Below are positions 53,073 through 61,870 of a DNA stretch of 64,000 nucleotides, in pieces (position 1 is the stretch's first letter; the number at the start of each line of letters is the position of its first letter). This stretch comes from Luminiphilus sp. GTDB lineage: Bacteria; Pseudomonadota; Gammaproteobacteria; Pseudomonadales; Halieaceae. A program made the translations under genes and the position numbers. The notes below the pieces were generated by a model that had not been told where the DNA came from, did not search any database, and was given only the letters and a program-made list of their open reading frames with translations. The stretch is from contig JADHNP010000002.1 of assembly GCA_016779445.1 (NCBI GenBank), positions 22,493 through 86,492 on the forward strand, written 5' to 3'.

Positions 53073-54326
53073 TTATCCGTCACGGAAAGTCGCGGCCAAG
53101 CCACTCGTTTCTGCCAGGTACTGTTTAATTTCATTGCGCCCGACCACCATTCGATGAACCGCATCGGGACCGTCAGCCAGACGCAAGGTGCGCTGGCCAG
53201 ACCACATCTCGGCAAGCGGCGTATCCTGCGATACACCAATGCCGCCATGCATTTGGATCGCATCATCGATCACTTTCAAGGCCATATTGGGCACCACAGT
53301 CTTGATCATAGAGATCCAGATTCTTGCCTCCTTGGGCGAGGTGTGGTCCATCATCCATGCTGTTTTGAGCGTCAGCAGCCGCGCTTGCTCAATGTTCATT
53401 CTCGCGTCGGCGATAATGTCGATGTTCCCCCCCAGCTTATAGAGCGGACGACCAAACGCCTCGCGCTCGGTAGCGCGCTCACACAGCAACTGCAAAGCCT
53501 TTTCAGCCGAACCGATTGACCGCATGCAATGGTGGATGCGGCCGGGGCCTAAACGGCCCTGGGAGATCTCAAAACCTCGACCCGGACCCAGAATGATGTT
53601 GTCTTTGGGTACCCGCACATTATCGAGTTTTACCCGCATATGGCCATGGGGCGCATCAAGCATGTTGAACACTTTAAGGGGCCTAACCATGTTTACCCCG
53701 GGGGTATCCAAAGGCACTAGAATCTGTGATTGCTGAAGATGTTTGGGCGCCTCGGGGTCAGTCTTGACCATGCAAATCATGACCTTACAGCGCGGGTCAC
53801 CCGCGCCTGACGTCCAATGCTTTTCTCCGTTAATCACCCACTCCGCCCCCTCAAGCTGCGCAGAGGTACAAATATTGGTGGCATCGGATGATGCCACCGC
53901 AGGCTCTGTCATACCGAAACAAGAGCGAATCTCTCCTGCCAGCAGTGGCTCAAGCCATTGTTGCTTCTGGGCTTCGCTTCCATACTTGTGCAGCACTTCC
54001 ATGTTGCCTGTGTCGGGTGCAGAGCAATTGAAAATCTCCGCGGCGAGTCGCGACTTACCCATCTCTTCAGCAAGGTAGGCGTACTCGACTGTATTTAATC
54101 CGGACCCTTTCTCACCGGTGAGAAAAAAATTCCACAAGCCCGCTTCTCGTGCGTGGGTCTTTAACTCATTGAGGATTTGATACTGGCGATCGGTCAAATC
54201 AAAGGGGTCTCCCACTTCAATTTCCGAGATATATTCGCCTTCGACCGGAAGAATGTGTGCGCTGATAAAAGCCCTGACCTGTTCAAGTACCGGCGCTAAT
54301 TTTTCCGAAATCCCTAAATCCATCAC
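53073..54326 (-). CDS. Acyl-CoA dehydrogenase
   Basis: CFGMTEPAVASSDATNICTSAQLEGAEWVINGEKHWTSGA; IQMHGGIGVSQDTPLAEMW. Confidence 0.94.
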   Translation of the reverse strand: MMDLGISEKLAPVLEQVRAFISAHILPVEGEYISEIEVGDPFDLTDRQYQILNELKTHAREAGLWNFFLTGEKGSGLNTVEYAYLAEEMGKSRLAAEIFNCSAPDTGNMEVLHKYGSEAQKQQWLEPLLAGEIRSCFGMTEPAVASSDATNICTSAQLEGAEWVINGEKHWTSGAGDPRCKVMICMVKTDPEAPKHLQQSQILVPLDTPGVNMVRPLKVFNMLDAPHGHMRVKLDNVRVPKDNIILGPGRGFEISQGRLGPGRIHHCMRSIGSAEKALQLLCERATEREAFGRPLYKLGGNIDIIADARMNIEQARLLTLKTAWMMDHTSPKEARIWISMIKTVVPNMALKVIDDAIQMHGGIGVSQDTPLAEMWSGQRTLRLADGPDAVHRMVVGRNEIKQYLAETSGLAATFRDG

Positions 54327-54383
54327 TCACTCCTTAATCAACCCTTACTCATTCTCAGGGTGCTGCCGGGCAGCCTCTCTATT

Positions 54384-54402
54384 ATGGCATATTATATGCC
54401 AT
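54384..54402. promoter_or_regulatory. 19-bp palindrome ATGGCATA-TTA-TATGCCAT, candidate operator of the beta-oxidation cluster
   Basis: Perfect 8-bp arms, 58-76 bp upstream of the acyl-CoA dehydrogenase start; minus strand contains TATAAT inside it. Confidence 0.6.
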
Positions 54403-54615
54403 TAAACCCGTGGGCGGCTGCAACTACCCACGGAATTACCCCTTGATGTGAGCACCGAAGACCTTAGCTTACGCTGGTATACGCGACAAGGAGAATGGCA
54501 AACAACCGCTGCCTTAAGTGCTGTAAAGCCCTATGAGAGGGTCTTTTATTTCCCGATATTGCCCAGCAGATTTCTGGCAAAGCGTGGCTGCGTCGTCCCG
54601 CGTCAACCGGGCCGG

Positions 54616-55113
54616 TTATAACGGCACTGGCAACATCAGGGATTCCTTGACCTGCTCCATCACTACATAACTGGTCGACTCCTGAACACTAGGTAAGGTC
54701 AGCAACGTTTCGCCCAACAATACGCGATAAGCATTCATATCAGCCACTCGAGCCTTGAGCAGGTAATCAAAATTACCCGACACCAAATAGCACTCCTGCA
54801 CCTCGGGCAAATCCATAGCGCACTCGGTAAATTCTTCAAAAATATCCTGTGACGTGCGATTCAGGCGAATCTGCACGAACACCACCAACCCGCGATCCAA
54901 TGCACTGGGATCCAAAACGGCCTGATAGTGTTGAATGACGCCATCTCGCTCTAGCCGCCGAACACGTTCCTTGCAGGGCGTCGTGCTCAAGCCGACCCTT
55001 CGCGCAAGCTCCGCGAATGGAATGCGCGCATCCTGCTGCAACACGCGCACTATATTCCGATCGATCCGGTCCAGCTGATATGACTGACTACCCATTCCCC
55101 AATCCGCCAGCAA
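54616..55113 (-). CDS. Lrp/AsnC family transcriptional regulator
   Basis: LDRIDRNIVRVLQQDARIPFAELARRVGLSTTPCKERVRRLERDGVI. Confidence 0.93.
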   Translation of the reverse strand: MLADWGMGSQSYQLDRIDRNIVRVLQQDARIPFAELARRVGLSTTPCKERVRRLERDGVIQHYQAVLDPSALDRGLVVFVQIRLNRTSQDIFEEFTECAMDLPEVQECYLVSGNFDYLLKARVADMNAYRVLLGETLLTLPSVQESTSYVVMEQVKESLMLPVPL

Positions 55114-55149
55114 TGACGCTCCAAAAGCTATTACCGCTTTAAAATATGA

Positions 55150-55235
55150 CCTTTTTTTTACCTAAATTATAGCTATTTCAACTATTTTTATTAATTTTTA
55201 TTATTTTTTCAGCTTAAATTAAAAATTTAATTAGT
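55150..55235. promoter_or_regulatory. AT-rich divergent control region between lrp-like gene and ald, with TTAAATT-AAA-AATTTAA palindrome (55214-55230)
   Basis: Nearly all A/T in a moderately GC-rich window; perfect 7-bp arms; flanked by divergent regulator/target genes. Confidence 0.6.
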
Positions 55236-55314
55236 GCTTTCAGCCTTTGCGGGAAATAACAGTCATCACAGACTACACAGACTTATAGTGGCTACCGGTT
55301 TTGGAGATCACGAC

Positions 55315-56454
55315 ATGCTGATTGGTGTACCCAAGGAAATCAAAGCACAAGAGTTTCGAGTCGGTATGACACCGGCGGGCGTTCGTGAGTTAGTCGCAGC
55401 GGGTCATCGCGTGCTGGTTGAGACGGGTTGCGGCGACGCTATTGGGCTCTCTGATGAAAGTTACCGAGCCGCTGGCGCAGGGACAGCGGACACCGGCGAG
55501 CAAGTCTTCGCCGAGGCAGAAATGATCGTTAAGGTTAAAGAACCCCAGGCACACGAATGCAGACAGTTGCGGCCCGGACAAATTTTGTTTACCTATCTGC
55601 ATCTGGCTGCAGATCCTGAGCAAGCGTCGCTGTTGCTCGACTCTGGTGCAACGTGTATCGCCTACGAGACCATCACCTCGCCCCAGGGCGGTCTGCCACT
55701 GCTAGCCCCTATGAGCCTCATCGCAGGCAGGCTGTCGGTTCAGGCGGGAGCACACCACTTGGAGATACATCAAGGAGGAAATGGCACGCTACTCAGTGGC
55801 GTGCCCGGGGTCCAACCGGGAAAAGTATTGGTGCTAGGCGGCGGTGTCGTAGGCAGCAGCGCGATCCGCGTGGCGCTGGGCATGGGTGCAGAGGTGACAG
55901 TGCTGGATCGCTCGATCACTCGCCTTGAGCAACTGGACGAGCAGTACGCAGGTCGATTGCGCACGATTTACTCCACGGCGGCGGCCATCGACGAATGCGC
56001 TCAGGAATCTGATCTGATCATTGGCGCGGTGCTGATTCCCGGCGCCTCTGCCCCCAAGCTCATCAGCCGGAGCCAGCTCACCCGATTCAAACCCGGCACC
56101 GTTATGGTGGATGTCGCCATCGATCAGGGCGGCTGCTTTGAAACATCAAAACCAACCACTCACGCCCAACCCACCTACCAGGTCGCTAACGTGGTGCACT
56201 ACTGTGTTGCAAACATGCCCGGCGCAGTTGCGAAAACGGCCACTATGGCGCTTACGAATGCCACCCTGCCCTACATCATGCAACTGGCACAGGGCGATGT
56301 CGCATCAGCTCTCCAGGCCGACGTGCATTTTGGCGCTGGCCTCAATGTGTATGATGGACAGCTAACGCATGCGGCCGTGGCGACTGCACTGGGGGAATCA
56401 TACGTGCCCGTAATCGAGGCCCTCAACACGCCCATGCAACTCAAAACCGCCTGA
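55315..56454 (+). CDS. ald: Alanine dehydrogenase
   Basis: [62 protein letters not shown] opens at 55234. Confidence 0.95.
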   Translation: MLIGVPKEIKAQEFRVGMTPAGVRELVAAGHRVLVETGCGDAIGLSDESYRAAGAGTADTGEQVFAEAEMIVKVKEPQAHECRQLRPGQILFTYLHLAADPEQASLLLDSGATCIAYETITSPQGGLPLLAPMSLIAGRLSVQAGAHHLEIHQGGNGTLLSGVPGVQPGKVLVLGGGVVGSSAIRVALGMGAEVTVLDRSITRLEQLDEQYAGRLRTIYSTAAAIDECAQESDLIIGAVLIPGASAPKLISRSQLTRFKPGTVMVDVAIDQGGCFETSKPTTHAQPTYQVANVVHYCVANMPGAVAKTATMALTNATLPYIMQLAQGDVASALQADVHFGAGLNVYDGQLTHAAVATALGESYVPVIEALNTPMQLKTA

Positions 56455-56585
56455 CAACTCAGAACGGAGCGGAACAACCGCATGACAAACAATCGCGTGA
56501 ACATTCAATCCGCCTGTGACTTCTGGCTGGCGGTGATTTGTTGCACACTCACACCCAATTACCGCTATCGCAAGGCCATACACTG

Positions 56586-57932
56586 ATGCATCAGGTCGAT
56601 CCCGCTATCGAAGCCTTATCAAAATCGATTTTGTCATACGCTATGGACCGATTGCGTATGGACCCCCCCACCATCGATCATCCGTTGCCACAGACAACGT
56701 TGGAGAAACTGGCGGGGCAGACGATCACGGAAACGGGTCTCGGGGGTGAGGAGGCGCTGCACTTGTTTATCGAAACATTGGCACCTGCCTGCATTTCCGA
56801 GGACCACCCGCGCTATCTGGCTTTTGTGCCCACCGCGCCCTCAGAGGTCTCAACGCTGTTTGATCTCGTGGTCGGCGCATCCAATATTTGCGCCAGCAGC
56901 TGGCTAGAAGGTGCTGGTGCTATCTACGCCGAGAATCAGGCGCTCAGGTGGATTGCAGATATTGCGGGCTTGCCCGCCGAGGCCGGCGGCGTATTTGTCA
57001 GTGGTGGCACAGCAGGCAACCTGTCGGCACTGGTGGCCGCTCGCCATGATTGGCGGCAACGCTCACCCGACCATGCCCGACAAAGAGGCCTCATCATCTC
57101 ATCGCGGGGTGCGCACGCCTCGGTTGATCAGGCAGCGCAGGTGATGGACGCCGATCTCATTCAATCTGGGGGACATCAATTAACCGGCGCGGACGTGATA
57201 AGCACTATTGCGGACCTCAACGCGGCAGACCGATCAAGGCTATTCGCGGTGGCCTGCACAGCGGGCACCACCAACCTTGGCGTCATCGACGATATGCAAG
57301 GTATTAGCGATGTCTGCAAGAAAGAGAGCGTCTGGTTTCATGTGGATGGCGCTTATGGCGGTGCGGCGCTGGCTGCGCCATCGACCCGGGCACTTTTTAA
57401 CGGCATAGAAGGAGCAGACAGCTTTATTGTCGACCCTCATAAATGGCTTTTTGCGCCCTTTGACTGCTGCGCTCTGATTTATGCGGATCCCGGCAAGGCG
57501 CGCACAGCGCATCGACAACATGGTGATTATCTCGAGGTGTTTTACGACGGCACCTGGAACCCCAGCGATTATGCGCATCACTTGTCGCGCCGGGCACGTG
57601 GACTACCCTTCTGGTTCAGCCTTGCCGTTCATGGTACTCAGGCTTACGCCGACGCAGTCGAAAAAACCCTCGATTGTGCCCGCGAGGCCGCCGCTATGAT
57701 CGACGCTCACCCTCGTCTGGAAATGGTGACCGAGCAAAGACTCTCCATTTGCGTGTTCAGGCGACTGGGCTGGTCACCTGAGGACTATAAAAGCTGGAGT
57801 GACGCGCTCTTGGAACGCGGTGATGGCCTGGTGACCCCTACCAAGCATGAGGGTGAAACCGTTCTCCGATTCTGCATTGTGAATCCGCGTACGACTCGAG
57901 ATGATATTCAGCTCATCCTCGATTCTCTCTGA
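56586..57932 (+). CDS. Pyridoxal-dependent (aromatic-L-amino-acid/glutamate-type) decarboxylase
   Basis: FVSGGTAGNLSALVAARHDW, DSFIVDPHKWLFAPFDCCAL PLP-lysine motif. Confidence 0.88.
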   Translation: MHQVDPAIEALSKSILSYAMDRLRMDPPTIDHPLPQTTLEKLAGQTITETGLGGEEALHLFIETLAPACISEDHPRYLAFVPTAPSEVSTLFDLVVGASNICASSWLEGAGAIYAENQALRWIADIAGLPAEAGGVFVSGGTAGNLSALVAARHDWRQRSPDHARQRGLIISSRGAHASVDQAAQVMDADLIQSGGHQLTGADVISTIADLNAADRSRLFAVACTAGTTNLGVIDDMQGISDVCKKESVWFHVDGAYGGAALAAPSTRALFNGIEGADSFIVDPHKWLFAPFDCCALIYADPGKARTAHRQHGDYLEVFYDGTWNPSDYAHHLSRRARGLPFWFSLAVHGTQAYADAVEKTLDCAREAAAMIDAHPRLEMVTEQRLSICVFRRLGWSPEDYKSWSDALLERGDGLVTPTKHEGETVLRFCIVNPRTTRDDIQLILDSL

Positions 57933-58155
57933 CGGCGCGCCAATCCAGACTATTAGTCACGCGTCATCTCGCTCTGGGCACCCTTAATCGCTCAATAGCG
58001 CTTCCTAGGGAGCGAGGCAACGCAGCTTGCTGCTCGATGCGCGGCTACTTCGATGAACATTTTTATTTGAGCTCGGCGGTTGTGCTGGCGCGTTTTTGTG
58101 ATAAGACAGTAGTGGGGCGGCGCGACACCGGGCCGCCAAAAACCAGGAGGAAAAA

Positions 58156-58968
58156 ATGAAACAAGCCATTCTTACACTACTCATTTTTACGTTGACCGCT
58201 TGCGGCAATGACCAATCTCCAGACCCAGCGCCCACCGCGCCAGCAGCGGCATCGGATACTGCGGCCAGCGAAGGGCCTCAAGTGCCTGCGATTGTCGAGT
58301 TTGTATGGCATCAAAAGGCAGACGGGTTCACTGACGACGCGCTGTGGTCCCATGCCGACTATTGGTCCAATGTAGCGGGAGAAGCGGACTGGGGGCTAAT
58401 GGTCGCCGCCGTTATGACGCCTCGGATAGAAACCGAAAACTTCGATTTCCTCTGGGTTATGGCGTGGCCATCTCAGGAAGCGCGCAACAATGCGTGGGCA
58501 GACTGGGGAGCAAACCATGAACCCGCGTGGCTGGAATTAACGCAAAACACTTTTACTTACTCTGCCGAGCATGCCTATGGCTTTGCACCGGCTCCCGGGC
58601 GACAGGCTACCGCCCCCAACACCAGCGGCAGCAGCGTCGTGGAGTTCCTCTTTTGTGGATATAACGAGGGCAAGGGAGAGGCGGACCGTCAGGCATTTGA
58701 GGCCCTGCACGCGGCCTATATGGATGCCTATGAGGCCGAGGTCGGCGCGACAAGCTACTGGTGGACGGCGATGACACCGCTGTTTGAGCTGCCGAACCAA
58801 AACACACCCGACTACATGTGGACCAACTTCTGGGCAACTGATGCGGAGCGCGAAGCAGGATACGCGGCTTATGCTGACGCACCCCATGCTGCCAAAGCGC
58901 TTGAAGATGCGACTTGCCAGGAGCCGGCGGTGTTTGATTCGCGGGTGATTTACACTCCGCAAACCTGA
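58156..58968 (+). CDS. Hypothetical lipoprotein, probably two-repeat
   Basis: MKQAILTLLIFTLTACGND lipobox; two similar Trp-rich halves; good RBS aggaggaaa upstream. Confidence 0.75.
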   Translation: MKQAILTLLIFTLTACGNDQSPDPAPTAPAAASDTAASEGPQVPAIVEFVWHQKADGFTDDALWSHADYWSNVAGEADWGLMVAAVMTPRIETENFDFLWVMAWPSQEARNNAWADWGANHEPAWLELTQNTFTYSAEHAYGFAPAPGRQATAPNTSGSSVVEFLFCGYNEGKGEADRQAFEALHAAYMDAYEAEVGATSYWWTAMTPLFELPNQNTPDYMWTNFWATDAEREAGYAAYADAPHAAKALEDATCQEPAVFDSRVIYTPQT

Positions 58969-58981
58969 ACAAGGCAGTGAC

Positions 58982-59005
58982 TGCCCGGCTTCATGCCGGG
59001 CATTT
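58982..59005 (+). terminator. Possible terminator hairpin TGCCCGGC-TTCAT-GCCGGGCA
   Basis: 8-bp perfect stem just after the lipoprotein gene; weak T tract. Confidence 0.5.
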
Positions 59006-59140
59006 CCAGATCACTCAGCCCTCTCTACCCTAGCGCGGTAAGTTTCGATTCTGCCAGAGCATTGCTCGGTGGTAATCATGTGCTCTGTGGGATGGCTGCT
59101 CGAGCGGAACCACGATAAGGACAAGAATGAGGATCGCTAG

Positions 59141-60112
59141 ATGTCAGACGCTTTTTTATGCGGGTACACGCTAAACGGGGACGGCTCGGGCACCCCGGTA
59201 GAGGAGGACGGGTTGCGCCGTTTGGGCGCTGAAACACCCCCTGTATGGATCCATCTAAGTGCCCACGCGCCCGCCGCAATCCAGTGGCTCGAAGACGATG
59301 CCTCCCTTCCCGATGACACATTGATCCAAGCACTGCTCGCAGAAGACACCCGTCCGCGTCTGCTCAGCAGGGACGGCGGTGTCCTATTGATTCTGCGCGG
59401 GGTCAACCTTAATCAAAACGCCGAACCAGAGGACATGGTGTCTATTCGCATCTGGGCGGAGCCGCAGCGACTTATTTCGGTGCAGCTGCGAGATCTGCGC
59501 GGCGTTGCCGAAATGCGGCAGCACCTCGAATCGGGATCGGGACCGATTGATATTGGCGATTTGATCGCCACCTTTGTAGAAGGGTCGATCGCGCGAATGT
59601 CTCCCGTCATGAGGGACTTGGCAGACAGTATCGATGAGATGGAAGACCGTACTCTGTCAGCACAGTTGCATGGACTCAGGGAGGAAATCGTCTCTATGCG
59701 CCGAAAAACGGTTATTTTCAATCGATTTCTGGCGCCTCAGCAAGACATCGTGCAACGACTGAGCCAGACTGAGCTCGCACCACTCGATCCAAACCAGCGC
59801 AGTCGCCTGCTGGAAGCACACAATGACATTGCAAGGTTTGTTGAGGACCTGCAAGCGCTGAGAGAACGCTCTCACGCCGTGCAAGACGAGATCGCCAACA
59901 TGCTCTCCGAGAGACTCAACCGCAATACCTACGTATTCTCCATCATCGCGGCCGTATTTATACCCCTGAGTTTCCTCACCGGTTTATTGGGTATCAACGT
60001 ACCGGGGATTCCTGGCGCCGATGATCCCAGAGCGTTTCTTATTTTCTGTGGCATTCTAGTTGCAGTAGTGTTGGCACAGATCGCAGTATTTAAAAAATTG
60101 CATTGGTTTTAA
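59141..60112 (+). CDS. zntB: Zinc transporter ZntB / CorA-family metal transporter
   Basis: CorA layout with two C-terminal TM helices and GIN motif (LTGLLGINVPGIPG). Confidence 0.88.
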   Translation: MSDAFLCGYTLNGDGSGTPVEEDGLRRLGAETPPVWIHLSAHAPAAIQWLEDDASLPDDTLIQALLAEDTRPRLLSRDGGVLLILRGVNLNQNAEPEDMVSIRIWAEPQRLISVQLRDLRGVAEMRQHLESGSGPIDIGDLIATFVEGSIARMSPVMRDLADSIDEMEDRTLSAQLHGLREEIVSMRRKTVIFNRFLAPQQDIVQRLSQTELAPLDPNQRSRLLEAHNDIARFVEDLQALRERSHAVQDEIANMLSERLNRNTYVFSIIAAVFIPLSFLTGLLGINVPGIPGADDPRAFLIFCGILVAVVLAQIAVFKKLHWF

Positions 60113-60241
60113 CTGGGGAGCTAAGAAGTTACTACGAGCAACTTCAATCTTAAAAAGTGTTGCCCCCCCTGATCCGGAAGCGGTAGCTGGCAGCGATGAC
60201 CCCTTCCTCACACCGCTCACTCGCAGTAAAGGAGCAATGAC

Positions 60242-61783
60242 ATGACTCGAATCATCCTTGCCGCCGTCGTCGCGCTTTCCCTGGTGCTGGGCATAACACT
60301 ATTCACTCCCTGGCTGATGGGGGTGGGACGTGGGACTGAAACAGCGTCTACGATAAAGGCCGACTACCCTCTGACTTTTCCTGACGATTTTGCCTGGGGA
60401 GTGGCCGTTGCAGCACAACATGTGGAGCACCAACAGCCCAGCGATTGGACTGCCTTTGAAAAGCGAGTGATCGCAGAGGGCAAAACGGGAACGGGAGATC
60501 AACCCGGACAAGCCAAGCCCGGCCACATTCGCGATCTAGATCTCGTTTCCGAGGAAGTACGACGCAAAAAAGTCGACTTCGACTCTCGCTACGAAGAGGA
60601 CTTTGAGCAACTGGCAGCGCTAGGGCTGAACAGTTATCGATTTAGCCTTTCCTGGGCTCGCTTATTTCCACGCCCGAATATGACCGAACCGGACGCGGCT
60701 GGCGTGGCTTTTTATCGCGATGTCATCGCTGCCGCCAAATCCCATGGCCTGACACCTCACGTATCCCTGTTTCATTTCTCTACGCCCGAGTGGTTCTGGG
60801 AGGATCAAGACGGTCAACGTGGCTGGGAACGTGCCGACGCACTCACCCACTGGAACCGCTACGTCAGCGCCGTCTCGAGACTGTTCGGAGCTGACATTGA
60901 CTTTTGGTGCACCCTGAACGAACCCATGGTGTATGTGCTGTGGGGTTATATCGAGGGCGTTTTTCCACCACTGGAGCAGCGTGCCGCTCCTGTGGATGCT
61001 GCACCAGTCATTACACAGCTGCTGAGAGCCCATGCCGATGCCTATCAAATTCTGCACAAGGATGCGGCATCTCGGGGGCAATCCATATCAGTTGGGTTAA
61101 CCCAGCACACACGGGCCTTCGAGCCCTGGCGTAACTGGCACCCCGTCGATCGGCTCACAGCGGGCTTTGTACAGCAGGCTTTTATTTGGGATGTGCTGGA
61201 CGCGATCGAGACCGGGACTTACACGATGACCGACACGGCATACTCGGCAACCATTGATGGGTTGGCCGGCACTCAGGATTACGTTGGCATTAATTACTAC
61301 GGGCGGTTTTATGTACAGATGGACATCGACGCGATGGCAGCAGGCCCGGTCACCCATACCCACGACCCCAACGACCCCGAGGAACTCACCAGTGATTTAG
61401 GGTGGGCGCTCTACCCTATTGGCTTCAGCACTGTTCTCAACGAAGCTTGGCAACGCTACGGTAAACCCATCCAGATTTTAGAAAACGGCATCGCGGATGC
61501 CAGTACAAATGACACATTGCGCCAGACTTTTTTGGTCAGCCACCTTCGCGAGGTGTGGTATGCCATGAACGTGCTAGGCATTGATATCGACGGCTACTTC
61601 CACTGGTCCCACCTCGACAACTTCGAGTGGGCTGAGGGGTTCGGTCCCCGCTTCGGCTTGTTCGCAGTAGACTATGAAAACGAGTTCTCCCGCACCGCGC
61701 GCCCCAGCGCGGCGGTTTATGCCGACATCATCCGATCGGGCATCAGTGAAGCCACCTGGCAGCAGACCCGAGGACCTTTTTAA
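60242..61783 (+). CDS. Glycoside hydrolase family 1 protein with N-terminal membrane anchor/signal sequence
   Basis: FPDDFAWGVAVAAQHVEH, WCTLNEPMVYV acid/base, ILENGIAD nucleophile; MTRIILAAVVALSLVLGITLFTPWLM hydrophobic N-terminus. Confidence 0.88.
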   Translation: MTRIILAAVVALSLVLGITLFTPWLMGVGRGTETASTIKADYPLTFPDDFAWGVAVAAQHVEHQQPSDWTAFEKRVIAEGKTGTGDQPGQAKPGHIRDLDLVSEEVRRKKVDFDSRYEEDFEQLAALGLNSYRFSLSWARLFPRPNMTEPDAAGVAFYRDVIAAAKSHGLTPHVSLFHFSTPEWFWEDQDGQRGWERADALTHWNRYVSAVSRLFGADIDFWCTLNEPMVYVLWGYIEGVFPPLEQRAAPVDAAPVITQLLRAHADAYQILHKDAASRGQSISVGLTQHTRAFEPWRNWHPVDRLTAGFVQQAFIWDVLDAIETGTYTMTDTAYSATIDGLAGTQDYVGINYYGRFYVQMDIDAMAAGPVTHTHDPNDPEELTSDLGWALYPIGFSTVLNEAWQRYGKPIQILENGIADASTNDTLRQTFLVSHLREVWYAMNVLGIDIDGYFHWSHLDNFEWAEGFGPRFGLFAVDYENEFSRTARPSAAVYADIIRSGISEATWQQTRGPF

Positions 61784-61870
61784 ATTATTGTTTGGCGCCG
61801 GCAGGCTGGACACGCGCCAGTCGCTGTGATCATACTGTCGCGCCATAAATCGACAAAAGCTGTAGCAGTG

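Noticed and set aside
54438-54620. Small GTG-initiated ORF (VSTEDLSLRWYTRQGEWQTTAALSAVKPYERVFYFPILPSRFLAKRG...) in the gap upstream of the Lrp gene
   Set aside because: Looks somewhat protein-like and could be a remnant, but it is short, lacks a convincing RBS and no family is recognisable
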